From Romboutsia sedimentorum (GTDB lineage Bacteria; Bacillota; Clostridia; Peptostreptococcales; Peptostreptococcaceae): 64,000 nt of DNA. Below the pieces are notes generated by a model. It had not been told where the DNA came from. It saw only the letters and a list, made by a program, of their open reading frames with translations, and searched no databases. The stretch covers positions 81,563 through 145,562 of the forward strand of contig NZ_JASKYM010000006.1 of NCBI RefSeq assembly GCF_030131845.1, in the 5' to 3' direction. Each line of letters opens with the position of its first letter. Position 1 is the stretch's first letter. The translations under genes and the position numbers were made by a program. Shown piece after piece: positions 26,413 through 35,141 of this stretch.

Positions 26413-26670
26413 ACTTATCATAATTAAATTATAATTTACAAGTTTTAATAATAACTAATTTTATCATAGCATTAAAATTAAATCAAACAGAATGTTATAT
26501 ATATCCTATTTCTCTAATACCTTTTTCTATTCTAGTTTTTACTATTGGCCTAACTGTGTTTTTCTCGAAATTTTTGATCATCTGATTTTAAATATTATAT
26601 TTAATAATAAAATTAATGACATAATCAGTATATTTATACCAATAAAGTTTACTTAGTAATATCATCAAAA
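26413..26670. other. Intergenic stretch between riboswitch and LanFEG-2
   Basis: No intact gene. A short minus-strand frame near 26495-26580 (IKNFEKNTVRPIVKTRIEKG) has no start and may be the tail of a lost gene. The rest is A/T-rich promoter sequence for the two divergent operons. Confidence 0.4.
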
Positions 26671-26702
26671 TTGAGAAAATCTTGATATTTGATTGTTATG
26701 CT
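26671..26702 (+). promoter_or_regulatory. SpaR-type box in the LanFEG-2 promoter
   Basis: TTGAG (26671-26675) and TTGAT (26682-26686) are spaced 11 bases apart, matching the known SpaR box layout WTGAT-N6-WTGAT. A TATGCT -10-like hexamer follows about 10 bases later. This points to control by the NisR/SpaR-like regulator encoded in the same operon. Confidence 0.6.
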
Positions 26703-26730
26703 TAATTTATGAGAAAAGGAGATGATTAAA

Positions 26731-27435
26731 ATGAATTATAAACATATCTTACAGCTAAAAGGAATAAGTAAAAAATTTAAGAAAGCTACAGCTATAGACA
26801 ATATTGATTTACATATACGCAAAAATACAATCTATTGTCTGCTTGGTCCAAATGGTGCTGGAAAATCAACTACACTAAAAATAATTACCGGTTTATTAAG
26901 ACCAAGCAGTGGATTTATTGAGTTTAATGGACATCCATGGACTAGAAAAGATTTAAATTATACTGGTTCTTTAATTGAAAATGCTCCTTTATATGGAAAT
27001 CTAACATCAAAAGAGAATCTAGATGTATTAACGACAATGTTAGGGATTCCTAAAACTAGAATAGACGAGGTTTTAGAAATCGTCGGGTTACAGGATACTG
27101 GTTCAAAACAAGTAAAAAATTTTTCAATGGGAATGAAACAACGACTGGGTATAGCTCAAGCGATATTAAACAATCCGGATTTACTTATTTTAGATGAACC
27201 TACAAATGGACTTGATCCACTGGCAATTCAGGAATTAAGAGAGCTGATACTTAACTTTCCTAAAAATGGGGTTACGGTATTGCTTTCTAGCCATATGCTT
27301 TCAGAAGTAGAGCATTTAGCAGATTATATAGGCATAATTAGTAATGGTACTTTAGTATATGAAGGAGCGTATAACAACGTTGATGATCTAGAAAAGTTAT
27401 TCACAGAAGTGGTTAAAGAAAACAAATTAAATTAA
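26731..27435 (+). CDS. lanF: Lantibiotic-immunity ABC ATPase (LanF/SpaF-like)
   Basis: A 234-residue ATPase: Walker A GPNGAGKST, Q-loop ENAPLYGNLT, signature FSMGMKQRLGIA, Walker B LLILDEPTNGLDP, H-loop SSHML. It is compact like NisF/SpaF and lacks the long C-terminal extension of the LanFEG-1 ATPase. The ATG at 26731 suits the AAAGGAG site better than the ATG at 26722. It starts a five-gene operon F-E-G-R-K. Confidence 0.92.
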   Translation: MNYKHILQLKGISKKFKKATAIDNIDLHIRKNTIYCLLGPNGAGKSTTLKIITGLLRPSSGFIEFNGHPWTRKDLNYTGSLIENAPLYGNLTSKENLDVLTTMLGIPKTRIDEVLEIVGLQDTGSKQVKNFSMGMKQRLGIAQAILNNPDLLILDEPTNGLDPLAIQELRELILNFPKNGVTVLLSSHMLSEVEHLADYIGIISNGTLVYEGAYNNVDDLEKLFTEVVKENKLN

Positions 27436-27452
27436 GTAATTAGGAGGATCAA

Positions 27453-28211
27453 ATGTTTAATTATATTAAATCTGAAGTAATAAAAACTAAGAGAATAAGT
27501 ATAAGAAAGTTAACTGTATTTATTCCACTAATAAGTATTTTTTTAGCAGTCACGTTTAATTGTCTTGGAGGTAAAGAAACTTTTCAATATGCTATCTCAA
27601 CAACTGTAAACCATTGGGGTTTAATATGGTTAGCAGTTTTTATTTCATTGTCAGCTGGTTTGCTAGATAAACTCGAAAAAAAATCCACTAAGTATATAAC
27701 AATTTTAGGATTGCCGATTAATCTAAAACTAAAGGAATACAGCCGTATCGCCCTAGTTCTTTATTTGAGTTTTATTGCATCTTTGGTGCTTATAGTATTG
27801 GTGCTGTTTGCTAAATTTACATTTCTTGTTCCACAGAATATTTCATCCGTAGACATTATAATTGCTATCTTTTTAACTTTACTTACATCAATTTGGCAAA
27901 TTCCATTTTGCTTATGGCTTTCAAGGAAGACTAATGTTTATGCAGCTTTTTTAGTTAATAGCATGTTGGCATTGAATATTGGGTCAATTTTTGCACCTAC
28001 ATCTCAGATGTACTATGTCCCTTGGGCATGGACTTTAAGGGTTCAAACTCCTTTCACACATCTTCACCCAAATGGACTTCCACTATCTAATAACAGTGTC
28101 TTAATAAATTCTAGTCCAGTATTTTTTATTTTATTTATTTTGAGTATCCTTTTATTTTTGCTTCTAAGTTTTTTTGATGCTTATTCATTTTCGAAACTCG
28201 AGGTGAAGTAA
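27453..28211 (+). CDS. lanE: Lantibiotic-immunity permease (LanE/SpaE-like)
   Basis: A 252-residue membrane protein opening FNYIKSEVIKTKRISIRKL, then about six hydrophobic segments, with YYVPWAWTLRVQTPFTHLHPNG, quoted in part as YYVPWAWTLR and HLHPNGLPL, typical of the MutE/EpiE immunity family. An AGGAGG site is upstream. It forms the membrane channel with LanG. Confidence 0.88.
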   Translation: MFNYIKSEVIKTKRISIRKLTVFIPLISIFLAVTFNCLGGKETFQYAISTTVNHWGLIWLAVFISLSAGLLDKLEKKSTKYITILGLPINLKLKEYSRIALVLYLSFIASLVLIVLVLFAKFTFLVPQNISSVDIIIAIFLTLLTSIWQIPFCLWLSRKTNVYAAFLVNSMLALNIGSIFAPTSQMYYVPWAWTLRVQTPFTHLHPNGLPLSNNSVLINSSPVFFILFILSILLFLLLSFFDAYSFSKLEVK

Positions 28212-28212
28212 A

Positions 28213-28998
28213 TTGAATAATTATTTAAGGAGTGTTTTTGCAGAATTTAAAAAGAGAAAACGTAGTCTATTTTTACTATTACATGTATTAATTCCCATTT
28301 TATTTTCAGTTGTTTTAAGTAGTTATGTATTTTTGAGAAAGGATACTCAACTAATAAATGATCGAAGTATTTTTGTTACTTTTTTTGAATTACTATCGAT
28401 TGGTGCGCCACTTATTATAGTTATTATATGTGGATTATCAGCTGAATCAGAAAAAGAAGCAGGAAATTTTCAAAATATGTTAGTTAGAACTGAGACTAAG
28501 GTAATAACTTTTTTAAGTCAGTTAACTATGTTGATATTTTGTTTTTTATTCTCAACTTTTTTTAGTATAATAATATATGTAGTAGCATTGAAATACTTAA
28601 TAGGTATTAATATCGTTGATCTTGGATTTTACCTAACTATGGGAGTAGTCTTTACAATTAGTTGTAGCTTTCAATATGGATTAAGTATGTTAATTTCCTA
28701 TCGTTTTGGGATGGGACTAAATAGTGTAATAGGTCTTGCAGGGTTAATTATAGCTGCCCTATCTCCAACCATGTTAGTTGATAAAGTATGGCCATTTTTA
28801 CCATGGTCTTGGCCAATTCGAATACCTATGTATTTTTTTTGGAATAAAGTAGGGATACAGTCCAATGGCTATTTTGCTTATTCAGAATATAATACTGCGA
28901 TAACTGGTTTCTGTGTTTTAATTATTTCATCGATTAGTATAGTAATAATTGATTTAATTTGGTTCCAAAACTGGTATGGAAAAAGTACAAATGAGTAA
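28213..28998 (+). CDS. lanG: Lantibiotic-immunity permease (LanG/SpaG-like)
   Basis: A 261-residue membrane protein with six hydrophobic segments, beginning NNYLRSVFAEFKKRKRSLF, and with PFLPWSWPIRIPMYF near residue 198 as in MutG/EpiG proteins. It starts at TTG 28213 one base after the LanE stop, using the GAGGTG site in the end of lanE, so the two are coupled. Confidence 0.88.
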   Translation: MNNYLRSVFAEFKKRKRSLFLLLHVLIPILFSVVLSSYVFLRKDTQLINDRSIFVTFFELLSIGAPLIIVIICGLSAESEKEAGNFQNMLVRTETKVITFLSQLTMLIFCFLFSTFFSIIIYVVALKYLIGINIVDLGFYLTMGVVFTISCSFQYGLSMLISYRFGMGLNSVIGLAGLIIAALSPTMLVDKVWPFLPWSWPIRIPMYFFWNKVGIQSNGYFAYSEYNTAITGFCVLIISSISIVIIDLIWFQNWYGKSTNE

Positions 28999-29019
28999 AT
29001 TAAAACGGGGGTGATTATA

Positions 29020-29688
29020 GTGGCTAAAATTCTAGTAGTAGATGATGAATTGGCGATTTTAAGGCTTATAAAAAAAGCTTTGGAATTAAATAATCATGAA
29101 GTTATAGCTCTTCCCTCAGTTTCGTCTATAAATATAGAAGAAATGAACTCCTTTAATTTGATTATTTTAGATGTAATGATGCCTGATGAAAATGGCTTTG
29201 AAATATGTAAAAGAATTAGACATTTAGTTGATAGTCCAATTATTTTTATGACTGCCAAAAGTGACGAAAACTCCATTGTCCATGGACTGTCAGTTGGAGG
29301 TGATGACTATATTTTAAAGCCTTTTAGTATTCATGAATTAAATGCCCGTGTTGAGGCACACCTAAGAAGGGAGAGCCGTCCTAAAAGAAATAGTACAAAG
29401 ATCATCATAGATGGAGATATTTTTATTGATCTAGAGGCAAAAAAAATAACTGCTCGTGGTACTAATCTGATACTTACTAAAAAACAATATAGTATCTGTG
29501 AGTTATTGCTTTTAAATAAAGGAAAAGTTTTTTCAAAGGATTATATATATGACAAAGTATATTCCATGGATAGTGATTCACAAATTTCTACAGTTACTGA
29601 ACATATTAGCGCTATTAGAAAAAAATTTTCAAAGTTTAATTTATCTCCTATTAATACAATTTGGGGTGTGGGATATATATGGGAATGA
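29020..29688 (+). CDS. NisR/SpaR-like response regulator
   Basis: A 222-residue OmpR-family regulator: KILVVDDE, phospho-Asp in LIILDVMMPDENG, Lys in ILKPFS, linker ARVEAHLRRESR and a C-terminal winged helix ending NTIWGVGYIWE. The GTG at 29020 lies eight bases after GGGGGTGA. The linker and overall pattern match NisR/SpaR. It probably binds the TTGAG-N6-TTGAT box in front of this operon and may also bind the lanA promoter repeats. Confidence 0.9.
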   Translation: MAKILVVDDELAILRLIKKALELNNHEVIALPSVSSINIEEMNSFNLIILDVMMPDENGFEICKRIRHLVDSPIIFMTAKSDENSIVHGLSVGGDDYILKPFSIHELNARVEAHLRRESRPKRNSTKIIIDGDIFIDLEAKKITARGTNLILTKKQYSICELLLLNKGKVFSKDYIYDKVYSMDSDSQISTVTEHISAIRKKFSKFNLSPINTIWGVGYIWE

Positions 29689-31028
29689 AGAGGAAAACTT
29701 TATCATTTTTATTTTTTAAATTGATGTTACAAATAGCTGTAGTTGGAGTAATCATTGCTATTATTTATATTAATATTACAATATTAGGATTAAAAAATGG
29801 TTTTTTAGTACCAGCAAATGAGCCTATACAGAGGTCAGATGAAGTTTCAGCACTAGTTGAAAAATCAACAACAATTAATTCTAAACAAATTCCTAAAAGT
29901 TTGGATTATGCAATATATAATAAGAATACTCATAAATTAGTAGAATCTAATTTAAAGAAAACTCTTTTGTCAAAAGCAAATAACGAAATTACAAGAAAAG
30001 CAAATTCAAATTCATTTTTAAAGTATCAAAGTAAAGAAGAAATATTACTCATTTACTTTAATTTAAAGGTTCATTTTGCTGATATAGATTTAAGAAAAAT
30101 AATATATAATCCAGGAATATGGATAACTATTTTAATGTTATTAATATATATCTTTTTTATTATATTTAATATCAGAAGATTTAATAAAGTTATTGTTAGA
30201 GAAAATCAAAAACTGATTGAAGTTGCGAATCAAATTAAATCAAAGGATCTAAACTTGGTTACCCCAAGTGTTGACTTTTTAGAGTATGCCGTTGTAATGG
30301 AGGCAATGGAAAGTTTGGCATCTGCTTTAAACCAATCTATCAAAAATGAAATTGAAAGTAATCAATCTAAAGAAGAACAAATTAGTTATTTAGTTCATGA
30401 CATTAAAATTCCATTGACAGTGATTAAAGGAAATATTGAACTAATGCAATTAGAGAAAACAACTATTGAATTAGAATGCTTTCAGGATGTAACGACTGCA
30501 ATTAAACAGATTGAATACTATGTTTCAGAAGTAATTAATATAAACTTAAATAAAAAAGAAATGATTTTAATTAAAGAACCATTAACAATTCAAGATTTTT
30601 TAATTAAACTAAATGAGAATATTGTCAAAAGTACTAATGCTAAGCAAGTAATTATTAATAATAATATTAATAATAAAGATATTATTGTTATCGATATCAG
30701 ATTAGTTATTAGAGCTTTAACTAATATTTTATTTAATGGATTAGAACGTACTCCAAGTGGTGGGCAAGTAATCATTCAGTTAAATCAAGGAAAAGAAAAT
30801 TATGAATTCATTATTACTGATCAAGGAAATGGTTTTAATGAAGAATCTTTAAAAAATGGATTTAAGCTATTTTATACAGAAAATCATAGTAGATCAAGCG
30901 CTTATAAAACACATTATGGTTTAGGATTAACTTTTGCTGAAAAAGTGATTCGGCTACATAATGGTGAAATTAATTTATATAATACCGAAGCACATCATGG
31001 TAAAGTTGTTATAAAAATTCCCAAGTAG
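29679..31028 (+). CDS. NisK/SpaK-like sensor histidine kinase
   Basis: A 449-residue kinase with two membrane helices (about residues 10-35 and 145-165) enclosing an extracellular domain of roughly 110 residues, as in NisK and SpaK which sense the mature lantibiotic. The His box is YLVHDIKIPLTVIKGN; N box LTNILFNGLERT and G boxes DQGNGFNEESL and HYGLGLTFAEKV follow. It overlaps the regulator by 10 bases. An ATG at 29685 is an alternative start. Confidence 0.9.
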   Translation: MGMKRKTLSFLFFKLMLQIAVVGVIIAIIYINITILGLKNGFLVPANEPIQRSDEVSALVEKSTTINSKQIPKSLDYAIYNKNTHKLVESNLKKTLLSKANNEITRKANSNSFLKYQSKEEILLIYFNLKVHFADIDLRKIIYNPGIWITILMLLIYIFFIIFNIRRFNKVIVRENQKLIEVANQIKSKDLNLVTPSVDFLEYAVVMEAMESLASALNQSIKNEIESNQSKEEQISYLVHDIKIPLTVIKGNIELMQLEKTTIELECFQDVTTAIKQIEYYVSEVININLNKKEMILIKEPLTIQDFLIKLNENIVKSTNAKQVIINNNINNKDIIVIDIRLVIRALTNILFNGLERTPSGGQVIIQLNQGKENYEFIITDQGNGFNEESLKNGFKLFYTENHSRSSAYKTHYGLGLTFAEKVIRLHNGEINLYNTEAHHGKVVIKIPK

Positions 31029-31083
31029 AATGGATTGATTACAAATATAATCATAGGAAATATGCTATTTCATAAAACTTTAA

Positions 31084-31125
31084 AATTATTTCTTTTGTGT
31101 GCTCAAGCACATAAAAGAAATAATT
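31084..31125. terminator. Terminator of the LanFEG-2 operon
   Basis: AATTATTTCTTTT-G-TGTGCT pairs with AGCACA-T-AAAAGAAATAATT, a 19-bp stem with one mismatch, 55 bases after the kinase stop. It serves as a hairpin on both strands. Confidence 0.75.
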
Positions 31126-31165
31126 AGATATTCTACAAATATTATTTTTTTATTCTCTTTAGTTT

Positions 31166-31513
31166 CTAGTAATTGATAATTAGTATTTTATCTGAATCGT
31201 CAGAATTAATTTCTAAAGAATCACTATTTTCATCAAGAATCATTTCATTGAAGTTAGGATTATATCTTTCAAAAAGTTGCTTACTTCTATAATTCTTTAC
31301 TCCCGCATCTTCCCATATTATAGTTATGTATTGTCTATCTTTATCAAATACGACACGTACTGGAACATGTTTATCAAGTATAATTTTATTATTTAATTTT
31401 GAGATAACTTTTATACCTACATCAAATTCGCTACATTCAAAATCATGAATTTCATGAAATGATTTTAATGAATCTAAACTATCTGATAATGTCTGTCCTT
31501 TTAATTTTCCCAT
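31166..31513 (-). CDS. Hypothetical acidic protein
   Basis: A 115-residue soluble protein with a beta-rich middle (HVPVRVVFDKDRQYITIIWEDAG, quoted in part: VPVRVVFDKDRQY) and an acidic tail (DENSDSLEINSDDSDK). The family is not recognised. It has an AGGAGG site and is likely co-transcribed with the small gene upstream at 31771. Confidence 0.65.
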   Translation of the reverse strand: MGKLKGQTLSDSLDSLKSFHEIHDFECSEFDVGIKVISKLNNKIILDKHVPVRVVFDKDRQYITIIWEDAGVKNYRSKQLFERYNPNFNEMILDENSDSLEINSDDSDKILIINY

Positions 31514-31582
31514 GATGAATCCTCCTAATATAGTTTAATCTTTTATTTATCACAATCTAATAAATCCTATTTAATTGCATCT

Positions 31583-31771
31583 TTATTTCATATACTTCGA
31601 AAAATCAATGATAGGAGCTAATATCTTATGTTCTTCTTTGACAGGTTTTTCATTAGCTCTTCTCTTTTCTAATCTTTCTATAAATGCAATTTTAGCTTTG
31701 TCCATCATTGTAGCATCTACAACAACTCTTTGTAAACTCTGCTTGTCCAAATAAGTATGAACTCCATCCAT
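31583..31771 (-). CDS. Hypothetical small basic protein
   Basis: A 62-residue protein (LDKQSLQRVVVDATMM, KAKIAFIERLEKRRANEKP) with AGGAGG upstream. Not recognised. Its position after the replication-type leader and between small plasmid-like genes suggests a plasmid accessory gene. Confidence 0.6.
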   Translation of the reverse strand: MDGVHTYLDKQSLQRVVVDATMMDKAKIAFIERLEKRRANEKPVKEEHKILAPIIDFSKYMK

Positions 31772-31849
31772 AAAAACCTCCTAAGTACAGTATCTAAAAT
31801 CTAAAAGCGAAACAGGACTAAAGTCCCCCAATACTAAGAGGACGTTTCA

Positions 31850-32248
31850 TTAAACTTTTTTAGCTTTAATTTCTTTTATAATTTGAGATACTCTTCCCTT
31901 TGTTAATCCTAATTCTTTAACTATTTGTACTTGCTTATATCCTTTTTCAGATAGCTCTTTTACTGCATTAATCTTATCTAATCTATCTTGCTCTCTTTTA
32001 GTTAATCCATTTTCAATTCTTCTTTGTGGTCTATAAAATGTATTTTGAGATACATAAGTATTTATATTGCTTATAATTTCATCACTTCTTTGTAGTAAAT
32101 CATCTTTTTTATAGTGCCATTGGCTATAATTAGGATTTTTACTTGCAATAGTTATATATCCTTCACTGTCTTTATGTAAATTTGTTAAATGTTTCCTTGA
32201 TTCATCTATGTTAATTTCATCATTTTCCTTTAATTTAAATGCTTGCAT
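31850..32248 (-). CDS. Replication-protein-like N-terminus joined to a C-terminal HTH
   Basis: A 132-residue protein. Residues 1-75 (YITIASKNPNYSQWHYKKDDLL, quoted in part, and SQNTFYRPQRRIEN) resemble the start of clostridial and bacillar plasmid replication/primase proteins. The last 45 residues (GYKQVQIVKELGLTKGRVSQ) are a helix-turn-helix like the C-terminal end of the same proteins. The large middle appears deleted, so this is probably an internally deleted Rep that may still bind DNA. The ATG at 32248 follows AGGGGGAG. A leader with an antisense RNA lies upstream. Confidence 0.55.
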   Translation of the reverse strand: MQAFKLKENDEINIDESRKHLTNLHKDSEGYITIASKNPNYSQWHYKKDDLLQRSDEIISNINTYVSQNTFYRPQRRIENGLTKREQDRLDKINAVKELSEKGYKQVQIVKELGLTKGRVSQIIKEIKAKKV

Positions 32249-32312
32249 TAAAAAAACTCCCCCTATTTCCGATAATACACCCAAAAAAGATAAGAGAAGT
32301 TATTTATATATA

Positions 32313-32455
32313 TTGTCAGTTCTTTAGCCATGTGATAAAATAGCTATATAAAACAAAACTATATAAAAACTCTCTATTAAGATTCTCTTATCTTTTTAGG
32401 GTTCTTGTTAAAAGCTAGGATTTCTGTTTGCCGACGTGGTCCTAGCTTTTTTATT
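32313..32455 (+). ncRNA. Putative antisense RNA over a replication-gene leader, copy 1
   Basis: A plus-strand promoter TTGTCA (32313-32318), 17 bases, TAAAAT (32336-32341) should start an RNA near 32348. It would end at a strong terminator: AAAAGCTAGGA pairs with TCCTAGCTTTT around a loop, then T6, ending near 32452. The RNA (about 105 bases) is antisense to the 5' leader of the minus-strand gene at 32248, the layout of plasmid copy-control RNAs. Related copies are at 58470-58600 and 59880-60020. Confidence 0.6.
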
Positions 32456-32555
32456 ATCCGATTATTATAGGTAAATTGTAACATAAAATTACTTTTTAGT
32501 ACATATAAAGCAACACAGACCTACGTGTATCAACACGTTTAGTTCAATATAAGTC

Positions 32556-33116
32556 TTAAAATATTATCAATAGGAGCAAGCACAAAATTAAAGCAACGAT
32601 CGATGATACAAAAACACAAATAATTTTTTCTGAAGATTCTTTCTTTCTTCTTTTATCTTCATCCATATGAGGTATTTCTTTGTTTTCCATGTATGCTAAA
32701 ATTTCTTGGAAAGTCTTTAAATTATTAGATTTTTTTAATTTTTCAACTTTAGATCCATACCACATTGATATAGCCCAGAAGATACCAAACGGGATAAAAA
32801 AATACCAGCCAATATATTTTGCAAGTGGAGTCGTTAGAAGTGTTAAAAATAGAAATCCTAACATTTTACAGGTTGCTTTATCCATTTCCTTGTTTACTAA
32901 TTCATTTTTCATATTCACTACATCTCCTTTGACTAATTCATCTAATGAAATTTTAAAATAATCACTAAGCAACAATAAATTTTGTAAGTCTGGGTAACTT
33001 TTACCATTTTCCCAATTAGATATTGTTGGTCTGGATACATGAATTATATCTGCAAGATCTTCTTGAGATAAATTAAATTTTTTCCGATAATTTTTAAGTT
33101 GCTTACTAATATTCAT
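32556..33116 (-). CDS. XRE-type regulator with membrane tail
   Basis: A 186-residue protein: N-terminal Cro/CI helix-turn-helix (LKNYRKKFNLSQEDLADIIHVSRPTISNWENG, quoted in part: LSQEDLADIIHVSRPTISNW) followed by three membrane helices (two near residues 85-125 and one at the C-terminus). This membrane-tethered XRE layout is common in Firmicutes. The ATG at 33116 follows AAAGGGGA. Confidence 0.88.
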   Translation of the reverse strand: MNISKQLKNYRKKFNLSQEDLADIIHVSRPTISNWENGKSYPDLQNLLLLSDYFKISLDELVKGDVVNMKNELVNKEMDKATCKMLGFLFLTLLTTPLAKYIGWYFFIPFGIFWAISMWYGSKVEKLKKSNNLKTFQEILAYMENKEIPHMDEDKRRKKESSEKIICVFVSSIVALILCLLLLIIF

Positions 33117-33502
33117 AAAATTCCCCTTTCTATAAATCAATCATATTCAGTTTGAGATGATAGTTCTATTCAAACTCTTTTACATTAAGCTATTTTATAT
33201 GAATAAATTTCTTTACATAGTTTAATTATAAGAGAATTATTAGAATTAATCTAAAAAACTTTAGTAAATATATTTTACAAGCGTAGTGATAGAGCTGATT
33301 TTGAGGACATTTAATAAAAGATACTGTTCTTTAAAAATATATTTAAATATCTTTAGTAAAAAAACTTTAAAATGCATAAAAAGCCTATAAGGTAAAATTT
33401 AGAAACTTATTTTTAATATTGCATAAACATTACTTTCATGATATTATTTTCAATAACTAAATAATACGATGCTTATTCTTATCCCCGGGTAAGAATATTA
33501 AG
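33117..33502. other. Intergenic stretch, no gene seen
   Basis: A/T-rich sequence with a small hairpin TTCTTA-TCCCCGGG-TAAGAA near 33476-33495. No frame has a credible start. Confidence 0.4.
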
Positions 33503-33563
33503 AAGCACTGAATCTTATTCCACTAGGGCCTTTTTTAAAGGAGGGATGAGATTCAGTGCTTTT
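33503..33563 (+). terminator. Long-loop hairpin with T-run ahead of the acetyltransferase
   Basis: AAGCACTGAATCT pairs with AGATTCAGTGCTTT across a 35-base arm, followed by TTTT. It lies 65 bases upstream of the acetyltransferase gene and may be a leader attenuator, but no known riboswitch blocks are visible before it. Confidence 0.55.
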
Positions 33564-33627
33564 ATGTTTATTACGGGGAATTAGTATTATTTAAATTTAT
33601 TCTTAAAACTAAAAAGGAGGTAATCAA

Positions 33628-34071
33628 ATGAATTGGAGCATTAAAAAATTTAAAGAATTAAATGGTGAAGAAGTATATAAAATATTAGAATTAAGAAATG
33701 AGGTATTTATTGTAGAGCAAGAGTGTGCATATCTAGACTGTGATAGTAAAGATAAAAATTCATATCATTTATTTACTGAAAAAAATGGAGAAATAATTGC
33801 ATATTTAAGAATTTTAGAAAAAGGCGTTTCTTATGATGAAATGTCAATCGGAAGAGTAGCAGTTCATAAGAATTATCGTGGTAAAGGAATTTCAAGAGAT
33901 ATGATGATAAAAGCGATAGATTTTATAGAACATAATTTAAATGAAAATGAAATAAAAATTCAAGCACAATCATACTTAATTAACTTTTATGAGAGTCTCG
34001 GATTTGATAAAATTTCAAACGTATATTTAGAAGATAATATACCACATATAGATATGTTATATAAAAAATAA
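33628..34071 (+). CDS. GNAT acetyltransferase, ElaA-like
   Basis: A 147-residue N-acetyltransferase. The ElaA-type start (WSIKKFKELNGEEVYKILELR, quoted in part, RNEVFIVEQECAY) and the acetyl-CoA loop IGRVAVHKNYRGKGISRDMM are clear. The acceptor is unknown. A strong AAAGGAGG site lies upstream. Confidence 0.9.
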   Translation: MNWSIKKFKELNGEEVYKILELRNEVFIVEQECAYLDCDSKDKNSYHLFTEKNGEIIAYLRILEKGVSYDEMSIGRVAVHKNYRGKGISRDMMIKAIDFIEHNLNENEIKIQAQSYLINFYESLGFDKISNVYLEDNIPHIDMLYKK

Positions 34072-34227
34072 ACATATATTTTGAAATTACAATTCGTGGT
34101 AGAGTGCTAAAAAAAACAAGTTCTATTTCAATAGGGTATTATCTATTTGGATAAATTTTGATTTAATAAAATTCTATTAGTAATATCCATTTAAGTAATC
34201 TCGGTATCTACCATTTTTGAATATTAC

Positions 34228-34262
34228 AAAAGCACTTAGATTTTTTCTAAGTGCTTTTGTTA
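34228..34262. terminator. Bidirectional terminator
   Basis: AAAGCACTTAGA pairs perfectly with TCTAAGTGCTTT around a T-rich loop, with T on the plus-strand 3' side and A on the 5' side. It serves the acetyltransferase gene and the convergent gene at 34289. Confidence 0.75.
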
Positions 34263-34288
34263 GCTTTTTATATTTGTAAAACAATATA

Positions 34289-34855
34289 TTACTCCAGATT
34301 GTCTATAGCATATTGTGCTTCTTCTTGTGTAAATTTCTCACCCGCATCTGATGTTAATTGATCATAGATTGCACTTGAAGACATTGCCATGCTTTTTTGG
34401 TATGTTTTTGCTTTTTTTAATGCATTTTCTTTCCAATCTGCTTGTACATTATCTATAGCATATTGAGCTGCTTCTGCTGGAAACTTCTCACCTGCGTCTG
34501 ATGTTAACTGATTATATAGTCCTGCTTTAGACATACTCATAGTCTCACTGTATGTTTTTGCTTTTATTAAAGCAGACTTATGTTCTGTTGGAACATTTTC
34601 TTCTTTTTTTTCTTCTACTGGAATATCTTTTTCTGTATTTTGGTTCTTACTAACTTCTTGTCCAATTCCATTGTCTGTTGTAGCAGAATCATTACCTCCA
34701 CCACTTAGCGCCGCAACTATTATAAAGAATACTATTACTATGAACCAGCCTCTTTTATAAAATGGTTTCTTATTTTTTGCTCCACATCCTGGACAAGACT
34801 TAGCACTAGATGCTATTTCTTTAGAACAAGACTTACATTTCATCATTTTTGACAT
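34289..34855 (-). CDS. Zinc-ribbon membrane protein with two Ltp repeats
   Basis: A 188-residue protein: zinc ribbon (CKSCSKEI..CPGCGAK, residues 7-26), one membrane helix (about 36-52), a low-complexity linker, then two Ltp-type repeats (KAKTYSETMSMSKAGLYNQL and its partner KAKTYQKSMAMSSSAIYDQL), each ending DAGEKF..EAAQYAIDN. The repeat is found in the phage superinfection-exclusion lipoprotein Ltp and in clostridial surface proteins. A role in blocking phage DNA entry is possible but unproven. Confidence 0.88.
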   Translation of the reverse strand: MSKMMKCKSCSKEIASSAKSCPGCGAKNKKPFYKRGWFIVIVFFIIVAALSGGGNDSATTDNGIGQEVSKNQNTEKDIPVEEKKEENVPTEHKSALIKAKTYSETMSMSKAGLYNQLTSDAGEKFPAEAAQYAIDNVQADWKENALKKAKTYQKSMAMSSSAIYDQLTSDAGEKFTQEEAQYAIDNLE

Positions 34856-34920
34856 TACTTAATTCTCCTTTATTTATGTACATTATAATTCCTACAGTAA
34901 ATAGTATAATACATAACCTT

Positions 34921-35100
34921 TGTCGAAATTTGTAATTTATTGACAATAATTATTTTTCTTTATTTTTATAGTTCCATATTACTATTTCAATACAAAAGTA
35001 TTAATAACTCTTAATTGCTTAATCTCCTACTAAAACACTATATCTAAAATCAAAACAGGACTAAAGTACCCCAATACTAAGACCTTAAAAATGAGGCTAC
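34921..35100. repeat. Short repeat shared with 31795-31835
   Basis: ACAGGACTAAAGTACCCCAA followed by TACTAAGA at about 35056-35083 matches ACAGGACTAAAGTCCCCCAA at about 31813, each downstream of a small gene. Probably a remnant of one duplicated 3' region. Confidence 0.45.
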
Positions 35101-35141
35101 TTAGTAACACATTTAATAAACAAAAAAATCTTACTGATCAT

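Noticed and set aside
26495..26580. Minus-strand frame reading IKNFEKNTVRPIVKTRIEKG
   Set aside because: It has no start or ribosome binding site and no recognisable family; kept only as a note in the intergenic entry.
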